Positions 1 through 9,337 are shown, counted from the stretch's first letter. The stretch is DNA of 64,000 nt from Acidaminobacter hydrogenoformans DSM 2784 (GCF_900103005.1 NZ_FMWL01000011.1:34735-98734); one strand, 5' to 3'. A program made the numbers and translations. Notes: generated from the sequence alone by a model not told the origin.

Positions 1-142
1 CGCCAAAAATGGTAAAATCATGTCAGCAGGGTACTGGGCGGCCACCAACCATACAAAAATTCACACCCACGCCACCCACCCTCAATCCCATTCTTCAAAT
101 CACCCGAGTTCAATCAGCATCGCAAAAGAAAGGGGAAGTCAC

Positions 143-1912
143 ATGAAAAAACCATGCCTGCCTATCATCCTTCTATTGGTACTGTCCAGCCTGACACTAC
201 CCTCATCAGCAATCACAAGCGCGTCAACCGCTCCTTCATCCTGGTCCGCACCCTACGTCACAGCAGTCACCAAAGAGCCAGGTCTCGACGTCACACGACT
301 GCTGAATAGCTATCAGAACCGAATCACCCGAGGCGAGTTCGCCTATCTGGCCGTCTCCCTCTACGACTACTACACAGGAAACACACCGGAAGCTGGTCAG
401 GCGAGCTTCACCGACACCTCTGATCCATATGTACTCGCGGCAAAAAACGCCGGCATAGTCAGCGGCTACGAGGATGGGACCTTTCGTCCCAACAACCAGA
501 TCCGCAGGGACGAGCTGGCCACGCTATTTGTGAATCTTTTCAAAGCCACAAACCTCACCTTTAAACCCGCTGACACCAACCGCTTTGCGGACGATACCAG
601 CATTCAAACCTGGGCCAAAGCCTCCGTCTACACCGCAAAGGCCAACGGCATAGTCAGCGGCGTGGGGGCGAACACCTTCAACCCAGCGGGTACTGCCACC
701 AGAGAAGAAGCCCTGATCATGCTCTACAAAGCCACGCGGCTCCGCGGCGACAACCCTGTCATGGAAGTCCACTTTATAGATGTGGGGCAGGGGGATGCGG
801 CGCTCATCATAAAAGGCGATCAGACCATGCTGATTGACGGTGGCACACCACAGAGCGACGGTGTGATCGTCAACTACCTGAGAGCTCAGGGCCTGACACA
901 GCTGGATTACCTCATTGCCACCCATCCCCATGTGGACCACATTGGCGGTCTGGACAGCGTGCTGAAAACCTTTGAAGTCGACAAAGTGATCATGCCAGAA
1001 GTCACCCAGGATACACCGACCTTTGCGACTTTTACCAGCGCGCTGAAGACGGAAAGTCTCACGCCGCTCAGTCCCCAGGCGGGGGCACGCTACACCTTGG
1101 GAAAAGCGGACTTTACCTTATTGGCGCCAAATCAAGGCATTTATGACAATCTGAATGACCATTCCATAGTCCTGAAGCTCACAGACGGCGTCAATGACTT
1201 CCTCTTTACCGCAGACGCGACGGCGCTTTCAGAAAACGAGATGCTTCAAAGCTTTAGAAGCCACCTCAGTGCAGAAGTCCTCAAAGTCTCCCATCATGGC
1301 AGCGACGACGCCTCAAGCACAAACTTCCTCAATGCGGTCTCTCCTAAATATGCGGTGATCAGCGCAGGTACCGGCAACGACTATGGCCTGCCATCCCTCG
1401 TCGTCCTTAACCGCCTTGCCTCCATGAACGTGAAGCTCTATAGGACCGATCAGCTTGGCACCATAGTGGCGAAAAGTGATGGCATCACCATCAGCTTTGA
1501 CAAAGTCCCTACCGCTGCGGCTTGGCTTCCGGGCACGAGCACGACTTCCACGACAACCCCAGCGCCAGTTCCAGCTCCTATTGTAAGCCCTGTGCCAGCC
1601 GCTCCGGGCACCGTTGTACCTAATGGCATTATCATCAGCTTGCTGGAAAAGGGCACCGAGCTTGTCACCATCAAAAACACGACCACGGCAGACGTCAATC
1701 TGCAAGGGTACATTCTGGTCTCAGAGAAAGGCAATCAGATTTACGATTTCCCGAACTACCTCCTAAAAGCCGGCGCCTCTGTCAAAGTTGCCAGTGGAGA
1801 CGCCACCGGAGACCTCAAATGGACCACACAGAATGTGTGGAACAACTCCGATCCGGATCCGGCAGCCTTATACGATAGCAAAGATGTGCTGGTGTCAAGG
1901 GTAGTGAAATAA
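143..1912 (+). CDS. SLH-domain surface protein with ComEC-type metallo-beta-lactamase and lamin-tail domains
   Basis: The ATG at 143 follows an AAAGGGGAAG ribosome site and opens a signal peptide (MKKPCLPIILLLVLSSLTLP); the frame is open upstream but reads unlike protein. The mature part starts with two to three SLH repeats (about residues 45-210; ITRGEFA, GYEDGTFRPN and TATREEAL motifs), which bind cell-wall polysaccharide. A ComEC/Rec2-type metallo-beta-lactamase domain follows (about 215-465) with DVGQGDA, the metal motif HPHVDH (His261, His263, Asp265, His266) and SHHGSD. A Thr/Pro/Ala-rich linker joins it to a C-terminal lamin-tail-like domain (about 495-589). The likely role is a wall-anchored hydrolase of phosphoesters or nucleic acid outside the cell; the substrate is inferred from the related ComEC and extracellular nuclease families. 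It stands alone, with no operon partner. Confidence 0.85.
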   Translation: MKKPCLPIILLLVLSSLTLPSSAITSASTAPSSWSAPYVTAVTKEPGLDVTRLLNSYQNRITRGEFAYLAVSLYDYYTGNTPEAGQASFTDTSDPYVLAAKNAGIVSGYEDGTFRPNNQIRRDELATLFVNLFKATNLTFKPADTNRFADDTSIQTWAKASVYTAKANGIVSGVGANTFNPAGTATREEALIMLYKATRLRGDNPVMEVHFIDVGQGDAALIIKGDQTMLIDGGTPQSDGVIVNYLRAQGLTQLDYLIATHPHVDHIGGLDSVLKTFEVDKVIMPEVTQDTPTFATFTSALKTESLTPLSPQAGARYTLGKADFTLLAPNQGIYDNLNDHSIVLKLTDGVNDFLFTADATALSENEMLQSFRSHLSAEVLKVSHHGSDDASSTNFLNAVSPKYAVISAGTGNDYGLPSLVVLNRLASMNVKLYRTDQLGTIVAKSDGITISFDKVPTAAAWLPGTSTTSTTTPAPVPAPIVSPVPAAPGTVVPNGIIISLLEKGTELVTIKNTTTADVNLQGYILVSEKGNQIYDFPNYLLKAGASVKVASGDATGDLKWTTQNVWNNSDPDPAALYDSKDVLVSRVVK

Positions 1913-2069
1913 GGCCAGCAATTCATAGGATTACAGGCTGCCTCTAACAAAAGTAAAATAAACTTTAAGAGGTTATAATATCACCACAACGGCTAGACCA
2001 TTTTTAAAAACTCGGATATACGGTGCAGTTTGAAAACACATTGACCAGAGGCATATTATCATAAATGCT

Positions 2070-2110
2070 AAACAACCCACACCATTTTAAGCGGTGTGGG
2101 CTGTTTAATT
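2070..2110 (+). terminator. Intrinsic terminator between convergent genes
   Basis: A 14-bp stem (AAACAACCCACACC paired with GGTGTGGGCTGTTT, one G-U pair) with a 9-nt loop is followed by AATTTT. It lies between the SLH protein and the convergent zinc-ribbon gene and could serve both strands. Confidence 0.7.
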
Positions 2111-2157
2111 TTGGTGTTTAAAATATTTGATTCTCTCCTGGCTCCGAGTTTATTCGA

Positions 2158-2484
2158 TTAACCATTTCTTTTTCGTTTAGCCTTTTTCCGCGAAAAGTGC
2201 CGAATCAGGATCTCGCTGTTCACCAATTTGTTTAACACCATAAATGGAAAAAAGAAGATCCAAAAGAATAAGAATAAATAACGGCTGATATTCGTTCTCG
2301 GATTTTTATTGCCGTGTTTCAGAGAGGTTGTGCCGCTGCTAAGGGTTTTGTTGGAGATTAAATCATGAAGTGATAGATCATTTTGGCTGGATTCATGCGT
2401 AGCAGGATCGCCACATTTGCTGCAGAACCTATTCTTTGCAGCCATTTGAGTGCCACATGTCGCGCAGTATTTCATTATTGACAC
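2158..2484 (-). CDS. Small zinc-ribbon membrane protein
   Basis: This 108-residue protein (105 if the second Met is used) starts with a zinc ribbon: two CxxC pairs (CATCG and CSKCG) within the first 26 residues. A polar middle follows, then one hydrophobic segment (about residues 70-90, rich in Phe, Leu and Ile) and a Lys/Arg-rich tail, so it is probably a single-pass membrane protein with a cytosolic zinc ribbon. Such zinc-ribbon proteins are common in Firmicutes and mostly uncharacterised; I assign no function. It is transcribed alone and ends toward the hairpin at 2070-2110. Confidence 0.6.
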   Translation of the reverse strand: MSIMKYCATCGTQMAAKNRFCSKCGDPATHESSQNDLSLHDLISNKTLSSGTTSLKHGNKNPRTNISRYLFLFFWIFFFPFMVLNKLVNSEILIRHFSRKKAKRKRNG

Positions 2485-2867
2485 CTTCTCTTGATGGATT
2501 GTGACGCTTATACGTTGTATCAGTCCATCATATCTTAAATTTTACTGTTGTGCGGGTTTGAAAACGATATATATTTGATACGCTAATATGGGTTGCCTGG
2601 CGGTGATCGTGCTGTTTGATCTATTTGGAAAAATCGATTCGAATGGATTTCTTATAATAACAACAAAATAAGGTAATAGTGATGCCGATTGTTTTAAGCA
2701 AGCTCTAAGAATCCTAAGTACATTTCCCTGTGTGTAAATTGTCATTCGATTTTCTCTGCCAATGCATTCGACATTATTAGACACAACAATTTCCAATTCT
2801 ATAGAAGGATTCCTGGAAATAATCTCGAATGTTATATTGTGGAGAATGTGGGAGGTGTCATAAGCGC
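2485..2867. other. Intergenic stretch, no supported gene
   Basis: An AT-rich 383-bp region between the divergent zinc-ribbon and helicase genes, which must hold promoters for both. The only open frame (2542-2796, minus strand) has no recognisable protein character. I saw no RNA gene or repeat. Confidence 0.5.
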
Positions 2868-5800
2868 ATGGAGCCTAAAACAGGCCTGTACGAAGAAGTG
2901 ATCTCTGAAGCCCTGAGGTCTCAGCTGGAAACCCTTCAGGCTTACGAACAAGAAACTCAGAAAATCGATCCTGCGGAGGCTTATCTGATCCTTTCCAAAT
3001 ACACTGGACAGGTGATTAAACGCGCCCTTCGTCTGGTGCGCGAAGAAAAAAGCGGATCCAGCAGTATCATTGACCATGATGACCACGACAACCATGACAC
3101 CGATCCTGATCATTCTGACAAGCAAGACAACAAAACCCTTGCCCGGCAAGTGGCGCTGTGCAACGAGATCATTGAGCTGCTTTCAAGAGTGACGAAGCAG
3201 GATGATCTTTTAACCTATAAAATCAGCGAGCAGCACGAGCTGCTGCTGTCCCTTTACATAAAAATTAATACCATGAGGGCCCTTAATAAAGAAAAAGCAG
3301 CCCTCAGGCCGTTGACGCCACTTTCAGAGAGCTCGCTGTTTACAGGGGCTTCCGTTGAGCCCAATATGGTCAGCGAAATTAAAAAAGAGATTCTGACCTC
3401 AGACAGGATCGACATATTGATGTCTTTTATAAAGCTCAGCGGTCTGCTGCTGATCCTTGAGGAAATCAAAACCTTTATTTCAGAAAGTCCTAACCGCAAA
3501 GTCCGCTTCATTACGACCTCTTATATGGGTGCTACGGACTATAAAGCTCTAAAGGTCCTCAGCGAGATCCCCAAGGTGGAAGTGAAAATGTCCTTCAACA
3601 CCGACCAGTCCAGGCTTCACGCCAAAGCCTATCTGTTTGAACGCCAGACTGGTTTTTCAACGGCTTACATAGGCTCCTCAAATCTCTCAAAAGCCGCCAT
3701 TACCAATGGTCTGGAATGGAACGTAAAGCTCTCAGAACGGGATTCCTTTGAGATCATCAGAAAGTTTCAGGCGACCTTTGAAAGCTACTGGAACGACCCT
3801 GAATTTGAAACCGTCCGTCTGGATGATCCACAAAGCGCAGATCGCGTTAGGACCGCGCTACTCCAGAATCAGACCATACAAACGGGCGCCCAGCACAAAG
3901 AACTCCTCTTCGATCTCACCCCCCACCCGTTCCAGAAAGAAATGCTGGATCACCTCCAGGCAGAACGGGAAATTCACGGCCGTTACAGGAACCTTCTAAT
4001 CGCTGCCACGGGGACAGGGAAAACGGTGGTATCTGCCTTCGACTACGTCCGCTTTGTCCAGAGCGTTAAAGAAGAACACAAAGAAGTCATGAAACCCCGC
4101 CTTCTGTTCATTGCCCACCGCAAAGAGATTCTGGATCAGAGCCTTCGAACCTTCCGGGTCATCCTAAAAGACCAGAATTTTGGCGAAGTCTTCTACGGCG
4201 GTAAGGAGCCCACGCAGCTGGATCACCTTTTTATGAGCATCCAGACCTTTAATGCCAAAGCCTTCCACAAGGCGACAAAACCTGACTTATACGACTTCAT
4301 CATCATAGACGAGTTCCACCACGCTGCAGCCAGCTCCTACCAGAGACTTCTGGCCCACTACGAGCCCAAGATCCTGCTGGGTTTAACCGCAACGCCAGAG
4401 CGCATGGATGGCAAGGATGTCTTCAAATATTTCAATCACTACGTTGCATCTGAGCTGCGCCTGCCAGAGGCCATTGACCGCCAGCTCCTGGCCCCATTCC
4501 TCTATTTTGGTCTCGCGGACAGCGTGGATTATTCCAAAATGAAATGGGACGGCAAATATAACGTCGAGGAACTGACGACCGAATACACGGCCAATGACCG
4601 CCGCGCCAGTCTGGTTTACCAGAAGGTAGAGGAATACCTGAGCGACCTCAGCGCGGTAAAAGCCATTGGCTTCTGCGTGTCCCAGTCCCACGCCAGACAC
4701 ATGAACGCCTATTTCCAGAAGCGCGGTCTGAAGTCTGAGGTCGTCCTGGCGGATACGGACGCAGATACCCGAGAGGGCGCCCAAAGGCGTTTAGCCAGCG
4801 GCGAAACCAACTTCATCTTCACCGTGGATCTCTACAACGAGGGCGTCGACATCCCGGAGCTCAACACCGTACTCTTTCTGCGTCCTACGGAGAGCCTCAC
4901 GGTCTTTCTTCAGCAGCTGGGCCGGGGGCTGCGCCTCAGTCCGGGAAAAGAGCACCTCACTGTCCTGGATTTCATAGGCCAGGCGCATAAAAACTATCAA
5001 ACCCGCTTTGAGGAAAAGTACCGGGCCGTCTTTGAGAAGAGCCGCCACAGACTCGCTCACCAGATTGAATACAACGTCTTTAAGCTGCCAAGAGGCTGCT
5101 ATTTACAGTTTGAAAAAGTCGCGAAGGACTATGTCCTGCGGGGTCTGAAGCAGGTCACGCTGAATGTCCGCTTCCTGACCCAAAAGCTCCAGAACTTTGA
5201 GGCGGACACCAAACAGCCGCTCACCCTCAGCGCCTTTCTCGATCACCATAAGCTCACCCTGCACGACTTCTATGGCACGGGAAGCAAGCCTCGCAGCCTT
5301 TATACGCTTCTCCCTCCGGAGGGCTTTGAACCCTCAGAGGCCTACCTGAAAAATGTCAAACGCTTCAGGAATCTCTTTCATCTGAATTCCAGGCGCTTTC
5401 TCCGCTTCATCTTGAATTACATTGAGGAGAAAGGCTGGGAGAAGAAGTCGCGGAATAATCCCATGGAAACCAGGCTGGAAGCCATGCTGTACTACACCTT
5501 CTTTTCAAAATATCCAGGGAAGCTTGGTTATAAAAACTTTAAAGACGCTTTAAAGACAGTTTTTGCCGATGGTCCCACCACCCCCGAAATCTCCCAAATC
5601 TGCACCTACCTGCTCGAAAAAATCGATTTTGTAGACGCGCCCGTGGACCTGGGCTTCGAGTGCCCTTTAGATCTTCACTGCGCCTACTCCAGAGATCAGC
5701 TGATGGCAGGCCTTGGCGCATTTGATGCGCTAACGAGCCAGGAATTCAGGGAGGGCGTCAAATACCTGAAGGATCAGAAGCTGGACCTGTTCCTGATCAA

Positions 5801-6131
5801 CCTCAACAAGTCCGAAAAGGATTTTTCACCTTCCACCATGTATGAGGACTATGCCATCAACAGCAGGTTGTTCCACTGGCAGAGCCAAAGCACCACCAGT
5901 GTGGAAAGTGCGACAGGACAAAGATATATCCACCATAGGAAAAACGGTCATCAGATCCTGCTGTTTGTCCGGGAATATAAGAAAGCTAATGGTCTGACCG
6001 CACCATTTATTTATCTTGGGAAGGCGAATTACATCAAGCACGAAGGATCAAAGCCTATCAGCTTTGTCTGGGAGCTTGAGCAGGAGATGCCAGCCAGTCT
6101 GGTGGTTAGGGCGAATAAGAGTGTGATGTAG
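2868..6131 (+). CDS. PLD/HKD nuclease fused to SF2 helicase with DUF3427-type C-terminus
   Basis: The ATG at 2868 has a GGGAGGTG site 10 nt upstream; an in-frame ATG at 2829 has none. The product is 1,087 residues. The N-terminal 330 or so hold a single phospholipase D-type (HKD) nuclease domain with the HAK motif near 251-253 and IGSSNLS further on. An SF2 helicase core follows: Walker A ATGTGKT (about 380-386), DEFH box (481-484), LGLTATP, and motif VI QQLGRGLRLSPGKE. The rest matches the DUF3427-type extension of this family. An Asp/His-rich insert (HDDHDNHDTD) near residue 70 is unusual. HKD-helicase fusions are known from ATP-dependent restriction and DNA-repair settings; the exact role here is inferred. 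A second, unrelated helicase-nuclease starts about 95 bp downstream. Confidence 0.85.
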   Translation: MEPKTGLYEEVISEALRSQLETLQAYEQETQKIDPAEAYLILSKYTGQVIKRALRLVREEKSGSSSIIDHDDHDNHDTDPDHSDKQDNKTLARQVALCNEIIELLSRVTKQDDLLTYKISEQHELLLSLYIKINTMRALNKEKAALRPLTPLSESSLFTGASVEPNMVSEIKKEILTSDRIDILMSFIKLSGLLLILEEIKTFISESPNRKVRFITTSYMGATDYKALKVLSEIPKVEVKMSFNTDQSRLHAKAYLFERQTGFSTAYIGSSNLSKAAITNGLEWNVKLSERDSFEIIRKFQATFESYWNDPEFETVRLDDPQSADRVRTALLQNQTIQTGAQHKELLFDLTPHPFQKEMLDHLQAEREIHGRYRNLLIAATGTGKTVVSAFDYVRFVQSVKEEHKEVMKPRLLFIAHRKEILDQSLRTFRVILKDQNFGEVFYGGKEPTQLDHLFMSIQTFNAKAFHKATKPDLYDFIIIDEFHHAAASSYQRLLAHYEPKILLGLTATPERMDGKDVFKYFNHYVASELRLPEAIDRQLLAPFLYFGLADSVDYSKMKWDGKYNVEELTTEYTANDRRASLVYQKVEEYLSDLSAVKAIGFCVSQSHARHMNAYFQKRGLKSEVVLADTDADTREGAQRRLASGETNFIFTVDLYNEGVDIPELNTVLFLRPTESLTVFLQQLGRGLRLSPGKEHLTVLDFIGQAHKNYQTRFEEKYRAVFEKSRHRLAHQIEYNVFKLPRGCYLQFEKVAKDYVLRGLKQVTLNVRFLTQKLQNFEADTKQPLTLSAFLDHHKLTLHDFYGTGSKPRSLYTLLPPEGFEPSEAYLKNVKRFRNLFHLNSRRFLRFILNYIEEKGWEKKSRNNPMETRLEAMLYYTFFSKYPGKLGYKNFKDALKTVFADGPTTPEISQICTYLLEKIDFVDAPVDLGFECPLDLHCAYSRDQLMAGLGAFDALTSQEFREGVKYLKDQKLDLFLINLNKSEKDFSPSTMYEDYAINSRLFHWQSQSTTSVESATGQRYIHHRKNGHQILLFVREYKKANGLTAPFIYLGKANYIKHEGSKPISFVWELEQEMPASLVVRANKSVM

Positions 6132-6226
6132 GGGAACGGATTTGATGAAACCTACAATGGCGTAGTAATTGGTTTGTTGAAAAAACTATCTAAATATCAT
6201 TGATTATGAAATGAGTGATTTTTTTC

Positions 6227-8740
6227 ATGGTGCAAGATTATGGACAACTTCAACAAGGAGCCTACTTCGACCAACTGCAGCACAATGAGGTTGTTCTTTC
6301 GCGCGCTTATAATCAATCCAATGATTGCATAGTAATAGTTGATAATAACGAAATCTTCTCAACCCCCTTCCCCTACAAACGCTACTGTCAAAAACAAAAT
6401 GAATGGATGCGCCAGCATAAAAGGGTCTATCGATTTATTGAAGGCGACATTGAACTGGAAAGGTTTTTGAATGATCATTTTGTTGAAGAGGAAGCGGAAT
6501 ATCAGCTTGGAAGAACCTTTAACAGAGAAGGCGTTATAGCAGACCCCACACCCCTCGAATACCGCTTTGAGGAATGCTTTGCGGAAGCCTATGGAGAAGA
6601 AGCTTTGAAATTCATTAAACGGGAATACGCCTTTATCACTGAAGAGGGTAGGACTGCCTATGTGGATTATGCCCTGTTTAAAAAGGATGGGACTTGGATC
6701 GCTATTGAAGAAAATGGCGTCATGTATCATCATCCGAATATCATAGGTAAAGCGAAATACCGGCAGATATTGAAGAAACAAAACTCCGTGATTGCCGCCA
6801 ATGGCATTGTTTTCAGATGGGACACGGAGAGTCTCGCGAACCGCGAAAAAATTGTTGATGAGCTGAAGGAATTCATTGGTGACATCAATGACTATTTGAT
6901 TCAATATGCTATGGTCTCTCAGCGAGGCTTCGTTTTGCATGAACACCAGACGGATTATTTAAATGATCTTTCAGTGGACAGAAGTGAAGGTAAAGGCTCT
7001 GCGCTTGTAGTTCTGCCAACAGGGACAGGAAAAACCACTATCGCGCTGGAAGATATGAAAAGGTTGGCGGATAGCAAAGGAAAACTTAACGCGTTGGTAC
7101 TTGCACCAACCTTGGATCTGACCAGACAGTGGGAGAGGGAAGCCAAGCACTATCAGAATAAGGTCGGAAAAATTGAAGTGGTTACCTATGCCAGTGCCGC
7201 AAGACAGTACTACAAAGACGCGCCAGGCAAATACCACTATGTGGTAGTGGATGAGGCGCATCATGGTGTCGCGCCTGTTCTCAAGAAAGCAATTCAGCAC
7301 TATCAGCCGGATTTCATGCTGGGATTAACGGCAACAGACAAACGGTTGGATGCTCGAAAGCTTGAAAGTGTCTTTGGGAGCTATGAGGAGAAGCTGGACC
7401 TGAGGCAAGCTATTGAAAAAGGACTATTGTGTCAGATCCGGGCCTTTAGGCTTGAAAGCAATATTGATCTTTCAGAAGTGAGATTTAATGGAAAAGATTA
7501 TGTATCAGCGGATCTTGAGCGACGCATCCGAGTAAGTTCAAGAAACGAGCTCATAGTGGATGTCCTACATAAATATTTCTATACAAAGCTGCCTGGAAAG
7601 TCGGGTTTGATTTTTTGCGTCAGTGTCGCTCATGCGAAAGAAATGGCGAGACTATTGAAGGCGAGAGGGTTTGGGGCGGAGTCGGTGGATGGGAAGGATT
7701 ACCATCGGCAACAAAAAATTGAGAAGTATATGAAACAGGAAATTCAGTTCCTGTGCACCTGCAGCCTGCTAAGCGAAGGCTGGGATGCGCCGCATACTTC
7801 AGTCATTGTCATGGCAAGGCCAACGCTGTCAAAGGTTCTATACACGCAGCAGCTGGGAAGAGGGACGCGGCTTGCTGAGGGCAAGGAGGCGCTTTACGTC
7901 ATTGACGTGGTGGATCAGTATGGTTCATTTGGGCAGGTCAGCAATCGCCCATGGTCAGTGCATGGATTATTTGGACTTGAGGATTATCAGGTCTTTGGAA
8001 ATCTTTTTATGCGCACTGGGGATGCTTCGGAGGAGCTTGTCTTATTGGAGACAACTCACGAAAGCCTGGTCAAGCTGCAGCCTTTTGAACTTTTCACAAT
8101 GCAAAAAGTTTATGAAGACTATCTCTCTGTTGAGATGCTGGCCAGAGAACTTTTTGTTTCTACGGGCACTGTGAACAGCTGGCTGATTAAGGGTGAGATC
8201 AAGGCGGATGTTACGATTCCTATGGGGAGGAGTTCGATCAAATTATTCCGTCCGGCTCAGGTCGTTGAGATCCGTCAGCTGAAAGGCCTGAGTGAGCATA
8301 CAGAGGAAACGCTGGTCGATGACTTCTGGGCGTTTATTGATGAGCGGACTTATACCTACAGCTATAAGATGTATTTCATGCTTTCGCTGCTCGAAAACGT
8401 GGACAGCACAGGTGACGCGGATATTCAGGGGCTGATGGAGCGGTATAGGGTATATTACCTTGAGCGTCATGAAAAAGGGTTGATGGTTGACCGGGAAAAT
8501 TGTCCTTATGGCAATATGGCCTATATTATGGATGACAAGGTGCTGATTAAAAGCATCCTTTCAAATCCTTTTGAAAAATTTGAGCGCAAGCGTTTCATGT
8601 ATTATGCCAAGGATCTGAAGAAGATTTCATTTCATCACAGAATATGGGATGCGTTGACCCAGGGTGATGGACTCGAGCGGTTGAGAAGTAGAATGCTTGA
8701 AGATTTGAAGAATTATTATGAGCCGCTTGGCGGGCTTTAA
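6227..8740 (+). CDS. SF2 helicase with N-terminal PD-(D/E)XK-like domain and C-terminal HTH
   Basis: The product is about 837 residues from the ATG at 6227 (a GTG at 6215 is in frame; neither has a clear ribosome site). The N-terminal 220 residues resemble a Vsr/DUF559-type restriction fold: FEECFAEAYG, then Asp in AYVDYALF (about 147) and Glu in WIAIEENGVMYHHP (about 161), with Asn where ExK would have Lys. The helicase core has LPTGTGKTT (about 264-272), VVDEAHH, LGLTATDKR and QQLGRGTRLAEGKE. A later segment, MLARELFVSTGTVNSWLIKGEI, looks like a MerR-like helix-turn-helix. Predicted role: ATP-driven DNA translocase with a nuclease or nuclease-derived module, working with the preceding HKD-helicase. 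The function is inferred from domains only. Confidence 0.8.
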   Translation: MVQDYGQLQQGAYFDQLQHNEVVLSRAYNQSNDCIVIVDNNEIFSTPFPYKRYCQKQNEWMRQHKRVYRFIEGDIELERFLNDHFVEEEAEYQLGRTFNREGVIADPTPLEYRFEECFAEAYGEEALKFIKREYAFITEEGRTAYVDYALFKKDGTWIAIEENGVMYHHPNIIGKAKYRQILKKQNSVIAANGIVFRWDTESLANREKIVDELKEFIGDINDYLIQYAMVSQRGFVLHEHQTDYLNDLSVDRSEGKGSALVVLPTGTGKTTIALEDMKRLADSKGKLNALVLAPTLDLTRQWEREAKHYQNKVGKIEVVTYASAARQYYKDAPGKYHYVVVDEAHHGVAPVLKKAIQHYQPDFMLGLTATDKRLDARKLESVFGSYEEKLDLRQAIEKGLLCQIRAFRLESNIDLSEVRFNGKDYVSADLERRIRVSSRNELIVDVLHKYFYTKLPGKSGLIFCVSVAHAKEMARLLKARGFGAESVDGKDYHRQQKIEKYMKQEIQFLCTCSLLSEGWDAPHTSVIVMARPTLSKVLYTQQLGRGTRLAEGKEALYVIDVVDQYGSFGQVSNRPWSVHGLFGLEDYQVFGNLFMRTGDASEELVLLETTHESLVKLQPFELFTMQKVYEDYLSVEMLARELFVSTGTVNSWLIKGEIKADVTIPMGRSSIKLFRPAQVVEIRQLKGLSEHTEETLVDDFWAFIDERTYTYSYKMYFMLSLLENVDSTGDADIQGLMERYRVYYLERHEKGLMVDRENCPYGNMAYIMDDKVLIKSILSNPFEKFERKRFMYYAKDLKKISFHHRIWDALTQGDGLERLRSRMLEDLKNYYEPLGGL

Positions 8741-8758
8741 TATTAATTGGAACTTGGT

Positions 8759-8788
8759 TTGAAGCTTTTGGGCTGAGTATGATAGAAT
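8759..8788 (+). promoter_or_regulatory. Candidate sigma-70-type promoter of the HIT gene
   Basis: TTGAAG, an 18-bp spacer and TAGAAT preceded by TGA (extended -10) lie 32 bp before the HIT start. The HIT gene may therefore be transcribed apart from the helicases. This is pattern recognition only. Confidence 0.45.
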
Positions 8789-8819
8789 TCAGTTATATCA
8801 TAGGATTGAAGGTGAACGT

Positions 8820-9212
8820 ATGAAAGTGTCAGGTTGTGTGTTTTGCGAGATGCCGACTTCTGCGTATGTTGTTGAAAACGATTATTTTTTTGGCCTTTTT
8901 GACAAATATCCCGTTACGGAAGGGCATATGCTTATTATTCCTAAACGACATGCGGAGACTCTGTTTGAGTTGACCTCAGACGAAAGAAAATTCTTGTTTG
9001 AGCTGATTGAAGATGGTAAAGCACTTCTTGAGAAGAAATTTAACCCGGCAGGATTTAATTTTGGGGTCAATCAAGGTTTGAGTGCGGGTCAGACCATTCC
9101 GCATCTGCATCTCCATATTATCCCGAGGTACGAAGGGGATATGGCAGATCCAGAAGGTGGCGTCAGAGGTGTGATTCCTGAGAAGCAGAAATATAGACAC
9201 AAAATGAAGTAA
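8820..9212 (+). CDS. HIT-family nucleotide hydrolase or transferase
   Basis: This is a 130-residue histidine-triad protein with the catalytic motif HLHLHI (His95, His97, His99) and an N-terminal CVFC that with downstream His residues forms the zinc site of many HIT proteins. HIT enzymes hydrolyse nucleoside phosphoramidates or AMP/ADP-linked substrates such as Ap4A. The ATG at 8820 follows GAAGGTGA. It lies 79 bp behind the second helicase in the same orientation, so it may belong to that cassette, but HIT genes are common housekeeping genes and a separate promoter is visible. The family assignment is firm; substrate and link to the helicases are not. Confidence 0.9.
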   Translation: MKVSGCVFCEMPTSAYVVENDYFFGLFDKYPVTEGHMLIIPKRHAETLFELTSDERKFLFELIEDGKALLEKKFNPAGFNFGVNQGLSAGQTIPHLHLHIIPRYEGDMADPEGGVRGVIPEKQKYRHKMK

Positions 9213-9227
9213 GATTTGAAAATTGTG

Positions 9228-9272
9228 AGAGCCAAGACCATCGGCATAGACTGGTCTTGGCTCTTTATTTTT
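9228..9272 (+). terminator. Intrinsic terminator, GCCAAGACCA repeat family, copy 1
   Basis: A 13-bp perfect stem (AGAGCCAAGACCA / TGGTCTTGGCTCT) with loop TCGGCATAGAC is followed by TTATTTTT. It lies between the convergent HIT and lipoprotein genes. Stem and loop are nearly identical to the copy at 20068. Confidence 0.85.
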
Positions 9273-9337
9273 AATTGGATCGACTATTCAAATTTTGCTG
9301 ATTTTATCAATGTCTCATTCTCTAAAGTGTTCTTCCT

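Noticed and set aside
20..142. N-terminal extension of the SLH protein
   Set aside because: The extension is His/Asn/Thr-rich and would bury the signal peptide; the ATG at 143 has the ribosome site.
2542..2796. 84-codon minus-strand frame in the gap before the first helicase
   Set aside because: No clear ribosome site, no domain and odd composition; I leave the region as intergenic.
6359..6946. 195-codon minus-strand frame
   Set aside because: Antisense to the N-terminal part of the second helicase; no recognisable features.
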